Origin: Rickettsiales bacterium
Lineage (GTDB): Bacteria; Bacteroidota; Bacteroidia; Cytophagales; Cyclobacteriaceae
Assembly: GCA_002729235.1 (NCBI GenBank)
Contig: PBTY01000100.1
Coordinates: 1 to 60,358 of the forward strand
Reading direction: 5' to 3'
Length of the DNA: 60,358 bases
The notes under the pieces are model-generated. The model made no database searches, was not told where the DNA came from, and saw only the letters and a program-made list of their open reading frames with translations. How positions within the stretch are numbered: position 1 is the stretch's first letter; every line of letters starts with the position of its first letter. This document shows positions 33,638-43,171 of this stretch, in pieces. The translations under genes and the position numbers were made by a program.

Positions 33638-36259
33638 TTATTCATAACGTAGGTTATTGGCTGGATTCATCCGGGCAATCTTATTGGTCTGCAAGTAAAT
33701 CGCCACAAAGCCAATCAGTGAGAGCGAGAGTATCCCTAAAACGATTTCCAATACACCCATTCCGGTGCTATAGCGTATGAGGAAGTACAAGAAGAACTTG
33801 TCGTAAAACAAATGGGAGAGGGGAATGACCAATACTACTGCCCATAGAATCAGCTTAACAAAATCCTTAGCTAGTAAGTAGTATAGCGTAGAGTTGGATG
33901 CTCCCATGATCTTGCGAACTGCGATTTCCTTAGTGCGGTTTTCTGTGGTGTAAGATACCATGCCAAGTAGACCTAAAATGGAAATCGTGATAGCCAATGC
34001 ACTTAGGAAGCTAAAGAACTTCATTTGAACTTCCAGGAAGTAATAGGCTTTTTCAATTTCTTCATCGAGGAAGTGCGCTTCAAATGGGACATTTTGATCA
34101 ATATCTTCCCAAATGAGTTGGAGGGCATTGAGTGTTCCCTGTAAGTTGCCAGATTGGATAGTGAGCAGAGCAATTGTACTTTCTTCGAGTGATCTTCTGA
34201 AAACCGCTGGCTTAATATTGGTATTTAAAGGTTCGTAATTGAAGTCCTTCAAAATGCCCACTACCCGACAGTTCGTGCCATCAGCCATCTGGAACCTCAG
34301 CGAATCATCTTTTACATTAAATACGGACTGTGCTTGTAGGAAACGCTCATTGACCACCACCAATTCCTCGTTTTGGTTGGAGTTTTTCATGGCGGTCTCA
34401 TCTCCCCAAATTAGAGGCATATTCATCTGCTTCAGAAAGTCATCTCCTACGAAGATTTCATTGACATCCAGGGTATCCACCTTATTAGGAATAACTTGTG
34501 CCTGACGATTCGCTGTGACTCCTGGTAGTTGCGAGGAGGTGGTAATTGATTTCACATCAGGATGTTTGCTGAGTTCATTAAGTGCTATCTGATGGTCAAC
34601 TCTTTCTAATGGAATAGCCAGGATGTTCGCGGCATTGAAGTTTTCACTTGAGGTGAGTGCATGGCTGTATTGTCTACCAATGGTGAACACACCAATCATG
34701 AAAAACATGGATAGGAAAAACTGGAAGACGAACAGCCCTCTTTTAAAACCAGAAACACTAGATCTGCCATTTTTGATTTCACCTTTGAGCGTATTGATTG
34801 GGCTCAGTTTGGAGAAAAACTGTGCAGGAAATGCTCCCGTAATTAAGCCTACGATCACGGTAAATACAACAAACACCATGATCTGTGCTAGCCCCATATC
34901 TGTGTCCAGTACTTCTGCTGCTCTTACCATGGAGAGAAACTCTGCTTTTACCGGCATATAGATCACTACTGATAAGACCACTGCAAGGAAAGTAAGGATG
35001 ATCGTTTCGATGATAAACTGAGCTTTGATTTGTCCTTTTTCAGCACCCACTACTTTTCGAATGCCTATTTCCTTCACTCGTTTTAGAGCACGGGCTATGG
35101 TCAGGTTGGTGTAGTTAAATATGGCTGGTAGAAGAATCAGTACTCCGATAGACAAGAAGAAGAGCATGGAAGGCTGGTCCCAACCAATACCGATGGCATT
35201 ACTTACATTCCAACGTGGTACTACTTTGTCCAAACGAATACTGCTGAGTGTGATCTCTTCGTCTTCGTGAAAACTGGCCACTTTGGTTGCCGTTTGCTCT
35301 AGTGCATCATCCAGTTGTGATGCAGAAGCATTTTCATTGAGTAAAACGTAAACGTAGTTGTTTCGATAGTTCACCCAGTCATTGGCAAGTCGTTGATCTT
35401 GTTGTGCTTTTTCAAGCGTACTGTAAGATGTCAGCGCCTCAAAGAAGAAATGGGTTTGTTTGAGGTTTTGCATCACACCAGTAATGGTTAGAATGCCATT
35501 GTTCGTTTCCAGTTCCTGACCAACTGGATCTTGGTCTGGAAAGAGTTTTTCGGCTATTTTTTGTGTGATTACCATGCTGTTGGGCTGCTCCAATGCAGTA
35601 ACAGGATTTCCGGAGATCATTTGAAAATCGAAGAATTGGAAGAACTCCTTACCGGCGAAATAGCCATCAAGTTCCAGTTCGTTTCCTTTTTGCTGAATAG
35701 TAGGATGGAAGCTGGTTTGCATCTTGAGCACCTTATCTACAAATGGGTAGGTGTTCTTGATTTCATCTCCCATTGCATAGTAAGTAGACGCGTAATTTTT
35801 ACTATCCTCCTGGGTTGCGATGCTGGTGTTGATCTGAAAGATCCGATCCTTCAATGCGTGTTGCTCATCGGATTGATAGATGGCTACTGCCATAGATAGA
35901 GCCAGTAAGCAAATGGTCATACCCAGGGCTAATCCAATTAGGTTGAGTGTGGTGAATAGCTTGTGTTTCGAGAAATTGCGAACGGCAATTTTGACATAGT
36001 TTCTAAACATTGGTATTGAGTTTTTGTGATGAATTGATTGCGAAGAAGCATGCGATTTTCTGCGCCTTAGCGCATAGGAGAATAGCAATCGGAGCACTTG
36101 CCATGAGTAGTGGATTTGTGCTTTGCGTTTTCCTTTTTCGTTTGCTTCTATGAAAAATAGTTCGTCCAGGTCACCAAGTATGTCCTCCAGGTCAGCAGAG
36201 CCGCCAATCCATTGTAGGAGTTGCCGCAGCTTCTTAGGTGGTTGATGATCAGTGCTCAC
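33638..36259 (-). CDS. FtsX-type ABC transporter permease with N-terminal prefix domain
   Basis: An 873-residue membrane protein. Residues 1-85 form the 'permease prefix' domain seen in PadR-linked permeases; a start block RNYVKIAVRNFSKHKLFTTL follows, then a MacB-like periplasmic domain and an FtsX core with three helices, repeated in the C-terminal half (VSYTTENRTKEIAVRKIMGA). The protein has the permease only; the ATPase would be a separate protein not in this window. The gene starts with an ATGA overlap with the PadR gene, so the two are coupled. It probably exports lipids or peptides, or confers resistance; the substrate is unknown. Confidence 0.88.
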   Translation of the reverse strand: MSTDHQPPKKLRQLLQWIGGSADLEDILGDLDELFFIEANEKGKRKAQIHYSWQVLRLLFSYALRRRKSHASSQSIHHKNSIPMFRNYVKIAVRNFSKHKLFTTLNLIGLALGMTICLLALSMAVAIYQSDEQHALKDRIFQINTSIATQEDSKNYASTYYAMGDEIKNTYPFVDKVLKMQTSFHPTIQQKGNELELDGYFAGKEFFQFFDFQMISGNPVTALEQPNSMVITQKIAEKLFPDQDPVGQELETNNGILTITGVMQNLKQTHFFFEALTSYSTLEKAQQDQRLANDWVNYRNNYVYVLLNENASASQLDDALEQTATKVASFHEDEEITLSSIRLDKVVPRWNVSNAIGIGWDQPSMLFFLSIGVLILLPAIFNYTNLTIARALKRVKEIGIRKVVGAEKGQIKAQFIIETIILTFLAVVLSVVIYMPVKAEFLSMVRAAEVLDTDMGLAQIMVFVVFTVIVGLITGAFPAQFFSKLSPINTLKGEIKNGRSSVSGFKRGLFVFQFFLSMFFMIGVFTIGRQYSHALTSSENFNAANILAIPLERVDHQIALNELSKHPDVKSITTSSQLPGVTANRQAQVIPNKVDTLDVNEIFVGDDFLKQMNMPLIWGDETAMKNSNQNEELVVVNERFLQAQSVFNVKDDSLRFQMADGTNCRVVGILKDFNYEPLNTNIKPAVFRRSLEESTIALLTIQSGNLQGTLNALQLIWEDIDQNVPFEAHFLDEEIEKAYYFLEVQMKFFSFLSALAITISILGLLGMVSYTTENRTKEIAVRKIMGASNSTLYYLLAKDFVKLILWAVVLVIPLSHLFYDKFFLYFLIRYSTGMGVLEIVLGILSLSLIGFVAIYLQTNKIARMNPANNLRYE

Positions 36260-36582
36260 TGACCTGATAGTTTAAGGTCCGCATTTTGCCACAATTCGTC
36301 ACGGAGTGATTTCATGTTGGCAAGAGCTTGTACTGCATCAGAGGTAAGCTTGAAGTAGCGTTTGCGCCGGCCACCACGCTCCTTGGTGGGCTCACCAAAA
36401 TCTGAGTCGATATAGCCTTTTTCTTCCAGTCGAGTAAGTGTGGAATGCAGTGCGCCCAGGCTCAACTTTCTATTAGTCCTTTGTGAAATGTCGTTGAGAA
36501 TGGCCACACCATAAGCTTCATCTCTTAGGTTGGCAATGGTTAGCAATACGAGCTCTTCAAACTCTCCCAGATATCCTTTCAT
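36256..36582 (-). CDS. PadR family transcriptional regulator
   Basis: A 108-residue winged-helix regulator: EELVLLTIANLRDEAYGVAI opens it, LGALHSTLTRLEEKGYIDSD is the recognition part, and ERGGRRKRYFKLTSDA the wing. It overlaps the permease gene by four bases and very likely controls it. A directly repeated sequence upstream (36584-36655) is a candidate operator. Confidence 0.92.
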   Translation of the reverse strand: MKGYLGEFEELVLLTIANLRDEAYGVAILNDISQRTNRKLSLGALHSTLTRLEEKGYIDSDFGEPTKERGGRRKRYFKLTSDAVQALANMKSLRDELWQNADLKLSGQ

Positions 36583-36583
36583 G

Positions 36584-36655
36584 ATATATTTCTATTTTTC
36601 ATACCATATCAATACGGCAATGATAAAGAATATGTTTCTATTTTTAATACAATAT
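36584..36655. repeat. Direct repeat upstream of the PadR gene
   Basis: Two 26-base copies (36584-36609 and 36630-36655) share the form ATRTRTTTCTATTTTTMATA, with an ACMATAT end; they start 46 bp apart and differ at a few positions. They lie immediately in front of the PadR start on the minus strand, where an operator or UP-type element would be expected. No clear -7 box is seen. The rest of the interval to 36855 holds no gene I can support. Confidence 0.5.
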
Positions 36656-36855
36656 ATTTTGATGGTTTTCAAAAACAGTGCAAGTCCGTCTGGAATGTCT
36701 TGGTCATAATCAATGATGCCCACCCAATAATCCCGTAATCCATACCAATCATCTGAAAAGAAAGGTGTCTGGTCTTTTTGGATCACATTCATCAGTTGAA
36801 AAGACTCAAATTAGCCGTGTAACGTATTTGATCAACCAATTTAAATGAAGGAATT

Positions 36856-37035
36856 ATGCTTTTTGAATCTCTAGACTACCCGAACTTTCGTGCATTTGTT
36901 AGACTGATCCAAATGCGATTCAACGTACAAAGAAAGCCAGATGCTACTTCCAGAAAACGCCTGATAACATTAGCCAACGACCATGGCATTAGCAGAGATG
37001 AGGCTCAGCTGGTTTTGGATTTGTGTCTTGACTAG
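36856..37035 (+). CDS. Small basic protein, 59 residues
   Basis: An open reading frame from ATG at 36856 to TAG, beginning MLFESLDYPNFRAFVRLI and ending DEAQLVLDLCLD. It is preceded by an AGGAA at a usable distance from the ATG, which is unusual here and supports translation. The sequence is helix-prone: a Lys/Arg-rich middle (RKPDATSRKRLITLANDHGI) followed by an acidic helix, like a small helix-turn-helix or antitoxin fragment. No family recognised. It converges on the START-domain gene, with three bases between the stops. Confidence 0.5.
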   Translation: MLFESLDYPNFRAFVRLIQMRFNVQRKPDATSRKRLITLANDHGISRDEAQLVLDLCLD

Positions 37036-37038
37036 CAG

Positions 37039-37635
37039 TTATTTCAAGTATTCTCTTAAACTTTTGATGGTGTTTAAAGGAGTGTCCACAGATCCTGTAT
37101 TGGCTAGCCAACCTGGAATGGAGCCCCCTGGATCGGCCTGAAGTTGATAAGTGACTTTGGTTTTGTTCTCGCTTATTTTTTCAAGCATCCAAAAGCCTGT
37201 GGCATATTGAATTCTAACATAATCTTCATTTTCAGGTCCATATTGAGGGATAGCAGAGATTTCAATTTTCATTCCATTGTCCTGCGGTATGTATTTAAAT
37301 TGAGTGAAAGCATCTCTGTCTTGTATTGGAAAAGGTGCTCCAGATATTGTATAGTGAATTTGTACATTGCCTTGACGCTCCATCAGTCTGGATTCTTCAC
37401 AGTTCGGAGACCAGTAACTCATTTGGTCAGCATTTTGAAAGACTTTAATGATCTGCTCCAATGGAGCATTGATGTTTCCAATTCCTTTAAACTCATCCAG
37501 ATCGGAAAGTTCTGAACTTCTGGTAAAGACCTCTATTCCATCAGATGTTTTCTTCAATTTCCAATCATTTGCTTGAGGGTTTGGCAAGATCAGGTATGGT
37601 GAAATGCAAAGTATGAATATGCTTATATGTTTCAT
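37039..37635 (-). CDS. Secreted START domain protein
   Basis: A 198-residue protein with a signal peptide (MKHISIFILCISPYLILPNP) and a START (lipid-binding) domain: WKLKKTSDGIEVFTRSSELS, the mid-strand ISGAPFPIQDRDAFTQFKYI and C-terminal helix PGGSIPGWLANTGSV. START domains carry sterols or other lipids in a deep pocket. Periplasmic location is inferred from the signal. It ends just downstream of the propeller-kinase gene, 51 bases apart on the same strand. Confidence 0.83.
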   Translation of the reverse strand: MKHISIFILCISPYLILPNPQANDWKLKKTSDGIEVFTRSSELSDLDEFKGIGNINAPLEQIIKVFQNADQMSYWSPNCEESRLMERQGNVQIHYTISGAPFPIQDRDAFTQFKYIPQDNGMKIEISAIPQYGPENEDYVRIQYATGFWMLEKISENKTKVTYQLQADPGGSIPGWLANTGSVDTPLNTIKSLREYLK

Positions 37636-37686
37636 GAAGTGTTCAAAACATCGGGGTAAGATAACTTGTAACCTGTTGTAATAGGC

Positions 37687-40600
37687 TTAACGTGGAATGG
37701 GGAAGAATAGCATAAATGTCGTACCTTTTTCCAATTCAGATTTGACGGTAATAGATCCCCCATGGTTTTGAATGATTTCATAAGTAATCGATAAGCCCAA
37801 ACCTGTTCCTTCACCTGGAGGTTTGGTGGTGAAAAAGGGGTCCATGATTTTGCTGATATTCTCATTAGAGATACCTAATCCATCATCTCCAATTGTTACC
37901 TTAATTTGTTGATCGTCTTGAGAGGTGGTAATGGTGATTTGACCGAAACCTTCAATCGCTTGACCTGCGTTAGCCAGTAAATTGAGAAACACCTGGAAAA
38001 GGCTACTTACATTACCCGGGATCGGTGTAAGGTCTGAAGTGTAATGTTTAATGATTTCTATTCGATCCTTGATTTCACTGTTTAGCATAACCAGACAACT
38101 GTCAATGATTTCATTGATATGGCATGTTTCTTTCATGGATTCGCCACTGCGACTAAACTGATTTAGACTCCTAACAATGCTGGAAGTTCTATTAATACCT
38201 TCATCAATCGTTTCCTTGTATTTGATCAATTCCGGATCCAGATTTTGGTCTTTGTCAGATAGTAGGGCAAAGATGGAATACAAACCTCCACGAATGAAAT
38301 TCAGTGGATTGTTGATTTCATGAGCAACTCCAGCGGCCAAAATACCTAGAGAGGCCATCTTCTCTGATTGAATTAATTGATCCTGGGTTTGCTTGAGCTC
38401 TGTTATCGTTTTTTCAAGTTGTTGATGACCATTTTCGAGTTCCTGGTTTTTGATTTCCAATTGCTTGGTACGCATTTTCACTTGTTGCTGGAGTATCTTT
38501 TTACGGTTAAGTAAACTGGCATTCCACGCCCTAATGAGTAGAATCCCCAATAGGATGATAATCATAACTCCAATCATTTGTATCCAGACAATTTCCCACC
38601 ACTTTGGAATAATTACGATGCTGAGTTCTTTTATTTCATTGCTCCAAATGTTGTGTGGGTTAGCCGCTCTGATTCTTAGTGTATAATTGCCTGGAGGAAG
38701 GTTGGTGTAATTGACAATATGTTTGTTGCCATCATTTACCCAATCCTTGTCATATCCTACCAGCTGATGTTGATATTTGACACGCTCAGGTTTGTTGTAG
38801 TGAATGGCGGTAAAACTGATTTCAAAATCTCTCTGATTTCTGTCTAACTCAATCATGTTATTGTGTATAGGTAAAAGCTTATTGTTAGCGGTTACCTCAT
38901 GAATGTTCACTCTTAGGTTAGAGCTATCTACTTGAAAATCGTTGATTTCAATGCTTGCGATGCCATTAATGGTTGGCCACCAGGATTTACCATCTATGCT
39001 AATCGCCCCAATTCCGGCGCCGTTCCCTTCTCGCATCCCATCAGACTCATTGAGAAAAATACAATTGATCTGGTTAATGTCTCCAGCAGCATAGTCATTG
39101 AGCATTTTTCGAGAAGTCATGAACAAGCCCATGTTACCGAGCATCCATATTCGTCCATGTTGATCCTCTAATATTCTGGAAACAATGTTTTCACTCAATC
39201 CTGATTTTTCATTGATCACTGTTATAGAACCATTTTCAATTCTGGTGAGTCCGCCTCCATAACTACCGACCCAAATAATGCCATCCTCGTCTTCATAAAT
39301 GCTTCGGATAGCACCTGGTGCAATTCCATCTTTTTGTGTAAAAGATTTCTGAGAATTTTCTGAGATGACGTAAATACCATTAGTGGTCCCAGCCCAAATT
39401 TCACCAGATTTAAGTTGCGTAATGTAATAGACAAGATTGCCCTCCATTGTTTCAAATGCTTTCAATTGACCATCTTGTTGTCGATAAATAGTGCCGGATC
39501 CAGTTCCCACCCATATTGATTTTTGATTATCTACATGGATTGCTGTAATTCTATGGCCATAGGACTTTTTAAATAGTGTGACTAAAGTGTCTACACCGTT
39601 TTCGGATAATCTGGTGACTTGATGATCACTTCCTACTAATACGTCATTAGAATATGGATCATGATGAAGGGTCATTACACACCTCTCAGGGAAGATGTTT
39701 TGATCGAAGTTCTGCCCATCATAATGGATTAGATGTTTGCAGGATGTTGAAAACCAAATACCACCTTGCCCATCATTCGTTACATCTGTTACTGGTTGCG
39801 AATCCACGGGATCAGTTTCCCAAATGGTAACCTCCCTTTCATCAATCAGAAACAGTCCATTTCCTTCAGTTCCAACCCAGATGTTTCCTTCTGCATCACA
39901 TTTGAGGCTTTGGACATTGATATTTGGGATAACTTCTTCCCATTGATTGATTTGATTGTTCTCAGGAGTTGCTCTAAATAATCCATAGTGGGTGCCAATC
40001 CACATCTGATTGTCCAATTCTAGTAGATCATGTGGTGTCCTTAGTGCATGAGGTAAAAGGAGTGTGTCTAATTGGAATCCATCCATTTTAACCATTCGAT
40101 CATGGAATAGTACCCACAAGTACTCTGGGTTGGTTTTGCAAAAACTCCAAATTCCATCGATCTCTACCGTATATTCTCTGATTACTTTTTCTCCATTAAA
40201 AATTAAGATGGCCTTTTGCCCCACAAATCCAGGAATTCCAGAGCTCACAGCAAAAAGTTCATTATTGATTGCTTGCATTTTACCAAGGTTTGAAAATCTT
40301 GAATCGATCGGCAAGTCCGTAAGCATACCAGCATCTAATCTTTTAATTCCATCACTGGTACTAAACCAAACCTTACCTGATTGATCTTCTACAATATTGC
40401 TGTAATGAAGGCTTTCTAGTTCAGTGCCTTTTCCAAATCGAGTGAAATTCTGATTCCTTTGGACGGTCATTCCTATGTTCTCGTAAGAGATCCACAAAGA
40501 GTCATGACTATCCAGAAAAAGGTTGATTATTCGATTGGAGTATAGTTCGGGGGAGTTCCCAATATTAAAATGGGTGAAATCTGTTCCATCGAACCTAACT

Positions 40601-40794
40601 AGTCCGCCAAAGGAGGCCAACCACATGGTACCTTGAGCATCAAATTCGATATCCCTAATAGAGTTTTGGGCAAGTCCATTGAGAGTGGTCCATTGCTTGA
40701 TATTATATTTACCGGCACTCGTAATCGAGGGTGCAGACTGACCAATAGATCTAATCCAAATGAGTAACAAAAAAACCACCAGGGTTCCTCTCAT
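37687..40794 (-). CDS. Propeller-type sensor histidine kinase
   Basis: A 1035-residue sensor. A signal peptide (MRGTLVVFLLLIWIRSIGQ) is followed by about 640 residues of two-component-regulator propeller repeats (repeated WLASFGG..., IWVGTGSGT-like blades), a Y_Y_Y domain (EISFTAIHYNKPERVKYQHQ...PPGNYTLRIRAAN), a membrane helix near 755 and a coiled coil. The kinase block has ASLGILAAGVAHEINNPLNF with His as phosphoacceptor, then the N-box NLLANAGQAIEG and G-box GEGTGLGLSITYEI. It ends there: no receiver or AraC domain, unlike hybrid regulators of this family. The cognate response regulator is not adjacent. Confidence 0.9.
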   Translation of the reverse strand: MRGTLVVFLLLIWIRSIGQSAPSITSAGKYNIKQWTTLNGLAQNSIRDIEFDAQGTMWLASFGGLVRFDGTDFTHFNIGNSPELYSNRIINLFLDSHDSLWISYENIGMTVQRNQNFTRFGKGTELESLHYSNIVEDQSGKVWFSTSDGIKRLDAGMLTDLPIDSRFSNLGKMQAINNELFAVSSGIPGFVGQKAILIFNGEKVIREYTVEIDGIWSFCKTNPEYLWVLFHDRMVKMDGFQLDTLLLPHALRTPHDLLELDNQMWIGTHYGLFRATPENNQINQWEEVIPNINVQSLKCDAEGNIWVGTEGNGLFLIDEREVTIWETDPVDSQPVTDVTNDGQGGIWFSTSCKHLIHYDGQNFDQNIFPERCVMTLHHDPYSNDVLVGSDHQVTRLSENGVDTLVTLFKKSYGHRITAIHVDNQKSIWVGTGSGTIYRQQDGQLKAFETMEGNLVYYITQLKSGEIWAGTTNGIYVISENSQKSFTQKDGIAPGAIRSIYEDEDGIIWVGSYGGGLTRIENGSITVINEKSGLSENIVSRILEDQHGRIWMLGNMGLFMTSRKMLNDYAAGDINQINCIFLNESDGMREGNGAGIGAISIDGKSWWPTINGIASIEINDFQVDSSNLRVNIHEVTANNKLLPIHNNMIELDRNQRDFEISFTAIHYNKPERVKYQHQLVGYDKDWVNDGNKHIVNYTNLPPGNYTLRIRAANPHNIWSNEIKELSIVIIPKWWEIVWIQMIGVMIIILLGILLIRAWNASLLNRKKILQQQVKMRTKQLEIKNQELENGHQQLEKTITELKQTQDQLIQSEKMASLGILAAGVAHEINNPLNFIRGGLYSIFALLSDKDQNLDPELIKYKETIDEGINRTSSIVRSLNQFSRSGESMKETCHINEIIDSCLVMLNSEIKDRIEIIKHYTSDLTPIPGNVSSLFQVFLNLLANAGQAIEGFGQITITTSQDDQQIKVTIGDDGLGISNENISKIMDPFFTTKPPGEGTGLGLSITYEIIQNHGGSITVKSELEKGTTFMLFFPIPR

Positions 40795-40961
40795 ATTGTT
40801 CGAGTAGTTCGGTTGATATTGTGGTTAGTGGATATGAAGAAAGGTAATATTCAATCAATATCAAATATCCTCTCGACGAGTATGACAATAAACCCATTAA
40901 AAATAAACAAATAAGATATCAGACGTAAAATCTGAAACGATAAGTAACTTTAAAAGCTAAT

Positions 40962-41630
40962 TCAGTCCATCTTGGCTATTTTATTGATTAATTGATTGTC
41001 CAGATATTGATTGTCTAAATCACAGGTAATTGTTTTTATCATCACTTTTGCAATTCGTCCAGTAGTTGTTACACTTTTCATTTTCTTGAAAAGTGGGAAT
41101 AAGGGTTTGAAAACTCTGTAGATGTTGTCATAAAGTTTAGTTCGAGAACGTATCCCACGTTCTGGAATGATAAACCCTGGACGGAAGGCATAGGCTTTTG
41201 AAAATCCTTTGGCAAGCATGTAATTCTCTGTTTTCCCCTTGACACGAGCCCACATTTGTCTTCCCTTTTCTGAGCTGTCGGTTCCTTGTCCGGAAACATA
41301 GTTGAAAGTCATGTTTGGATTGATCTCAAAACAGATATCAACCAAAGCCTTGGTTACATCAAAAGTAAGTTTTGAGTACTCCTCTTCACTGAGTCCAAGA
41401 GCAGAAACACCCATGCAATGAAAACAGGCATCAATAAGACCCAATTGGTCTTTTACAGATTCGATTTGTGTGAAATCTTTTAAGAGAACCTCTTTAATCT
41501 TTCCACTTTTAACATCTATCGGATTCCTATTGAGTAGAACAATGGTCTCGATAGAAGCATCATCGATGCATTCCAATAAGATACCTTTGCCAATCATTCC
41601 GGTCGATCCCGTAATCAATACATTTGCCAT
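40962..41630 (-). CDS. NAD(P)-binding Rossmann protein (epimerase-like)
   Basis: A 222-residue protein of the atypical short-chain dehydrogenase type with TGSTGMIG at 7-14. SGQGTDSS and the following ARVKGKTENYMLAKG stand where the catalytic Tyr-Lys would be, but the spacing is different, so activity may be lost or unusual. Such NAD(P)H-binding proteins are common in Bacteroidota and of mixed role. It stands alone between the kinase gene and the amidohydrolase gene. Confidence 0.82.
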   Translation of the reverse strand: MANVLITGSTGMIGKGILLECIDDASIETIVLLNRNPIDVKSGKIKEVLLKDFTQIESVKDQLGLIDACFHCMGVSALGLSEEEYSKLTFDVTKALVDICFEINPNMTFNYVSGQGTDSSEKGRQMWARVKGKTENYMLAKGFSKAYAFRPGFIIPERGIRSRTKLYDNIYRVFKPLFPLFKKMKSVTTTGRIAKVMIKTITCDLDNQYLDNQLINKIAKMD

Positions 41631-41725
41631 AAATCTAATTTAGTTCTTTTCAAGAATCAAAGATCAAAATGGATAATCATATTGTGGAGCACAGACTCTG
41701 GAAACATGAACACAAAGTCCGGTTT

Positions 41726-43114
41726 TCAATAAGTAGGATAGAATAGCTGTGAACCTTTGATGATGCATTGAATGTCTTGAGTATTGCTAATATCCTCTAA
41801 TGGATTTTTATTCAAAAGCAACAAGTTGCCTTTCATTTGAGGTTCAACAGTTCCAAAATCAGGTTGATCTAAAAAGAGTCTAGCTCCATCTGATGTGGCT
41901 GCCTTCAACACCTCGTAATTGGAATAACCCATCTCTACGAGATTTTCCATTTCTTGATGAAAACTGCTACCAGGATAGGACCCTGGAAGGGGAGAATCTG
42001 TACCAATAGTGAATGGAATGTTAGCTTTTCGAAGTTGCTCAATGGATAACTTCCAGTCAGTTTGATGATTGACAAGTGTCTCTGAAAACTCACCGAGTAC
42101 CTCCGTTTCCAGCATCTTTTTTCCTTCACTTCCGGTCACTGGGCTGAGCCATTCTGCTGGATGCATTGATCGATCCATTTCAGAGGGGTAGTATTGGCCT
42201 TTAGCCATAAGTGCAGTATTCAAAAATCCAGAATAGGTGTGAATGATACTTGCCTTAGAAGCTTTAATTTGCTCAATGGTCTTTTCCTGCAATGCACTTC
42301 GATAGGGGAAATGGGCAATCACATCACCACCTGCATTCAGACTAGTTTCGATATCTGATTCACTACCAATGTGAACAAATGCCTTGTAGCCAGCATCATG
42401 TGCCTTTTCGATGATTTGTTGCATCATACTGGTATCAATTTGTGCTGACCCTTCAGGAAGTTGATCGTTGATGATCTTGAAGTAGTCTACGTCATCTTTC
42501 TCATAGTTTTCTATCAGCTTATTGACGTTGGTTTCTTTATCTGCAGTTTCGATCATCATTCCAATGAACCACGAAAACGGAAAGGGAAGAAGTGCCTTGG
42601 AGGCAGGAATTGGATGTCCATCAGGAGCTGTAATTGGCGATCCGGTGAAGTAAATGTCTGGACCAGTTTTATCTCCCGTCTGTACTGCTTCTTTGAGTTT
42701 TTTGGATTGGGAGGCCATTCCGCCTAAGTCATAGAGCGTAGTGACTCCTGCAGCTAGCCAGGCTTCGATATGGTAATCTGGATCAGGCTTAACCATTGAC
42801 CAGGGTGCAGATGCTGCTCCCATTAGATGAACATGAGTGTCTACAAGTCCAGGAATTAGGAACTTATTGGAGCCATCAATCACTACTGAATTGGAAGGAT
42901 AGGGAGGATTGGTACCAATGCTTTTGATGATTCCATTTTGAATCCAGACGCTTCGCTCAATTAAGAGTGTGGAATCAACTCCGTTGAATATAGAGACATT
43001 GGTAATCACCAAATCATTGGTTGTTTCTGGTTCAGAAAGGAGTTTTGGGTAGTCTATATTCTTTCCAAGGCAAGAGGCTAGAAGTAAAAAAAGAAGAGGG
43101 AGGTAGGATCTCAT
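41726..43114 (-). CDS. Lipoprotein amidohydrolase
   Basis: A 462-residue metal-dependent hydrolase of the imidazolonepropionase-like group. A lipobox LLASC gives Cys15. Metal ligands are visible: HVH at 94-96 in VDTHVHLMGA, a candidate carbamylated Lys in DYFKII, His in FVHIGSE and VIAHFPY, and the Asp in TIGTDSPLPG. The enzyme would sit in the outer or inner membrane as a lipoprotein. Substrate unknown; dipeptide and cyclic imide hydrolases are among relatives. It is divergent from a TetR gene, and twin operators lie two bases past its ATG. Confidence 0.88.
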   Translation of the reverse strand: MRSYLPLLFLLLASCLGKNIDYPKLLSEPETTNDLVITNVSIFNGVDSTLLIERSVWIQNGIIKSIGTNPPYPSNSVVIDGSNKFLIPGLVDTHVHLMGAASAPWSMVKPDPDYHIEAWLAAGVTTLYDLGGMASQSKKLKEAVQTGDKTGPDIYFTGSPITAPDGHPIPASKALLPFPFSWFIGMMIETADKETNVNKLIENYEKDDVDYFKIINDQLPEGSAQIDTSMMQQIIEKAHDAGYKAFVHIGSESDIETSLNAGGDVIAHFPYRSALQEKTIEQIKASKASIIHTYSGFLNTALMAKGQYYPSEMDRSMHPAEWLSPVTGSEGKKMLETEVLGEFSETLVNHQTDWKLSIEQLRKANIPFTIGTDSPLPGSYPGSSFHQEMENLVEMGYSNYEVLKAATSDGARLFLDQPDFGTVEPQMKGNLLLLNKNPLEDISNTQDIQCIIKGSQLFYPTY

Positions 43115-43116
43115 AA

Positions 43117-43162
43117 TTAGTTCATTTGAGCTAATATATTTATTTTAGTTCAAATGAACTAA
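43117..43162. promoter_or_regulatory. Twin 18-bp TetR operators
   Basis: Palindromes at 43117-43134 and 43145-43162 share TTAGTTCA arms; the second is perfect (8-bp arms, two-base centre), the first has one mismatch. They begin 28 bp apart. A near -7 element TATATTTA for the plus-strand TetR sits at 43135-43142, between the two. The first palindrome is only two bases from the start codon of the amidohydrolase gene, so it lies in that gene's leader. Confidence 0.72.
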
Positions 43163-43171
43163 ATTGTCATT

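Noticed and set aside
33418-33780. A 120-residue plus-strand reading frame
   Set aside because: It runs through two terminator hairpins and into the 3' end of the permease gene on the other strand; composition is not protein-like.
36592-36792. A 66-residue minus-strand reading frame before the PadR gene
   Set aside because: Its C-terminal third reads through the AT-rich direct repeats, and no family or start signal supports it; the first 40 residues look more protein-like and could be a remnant.
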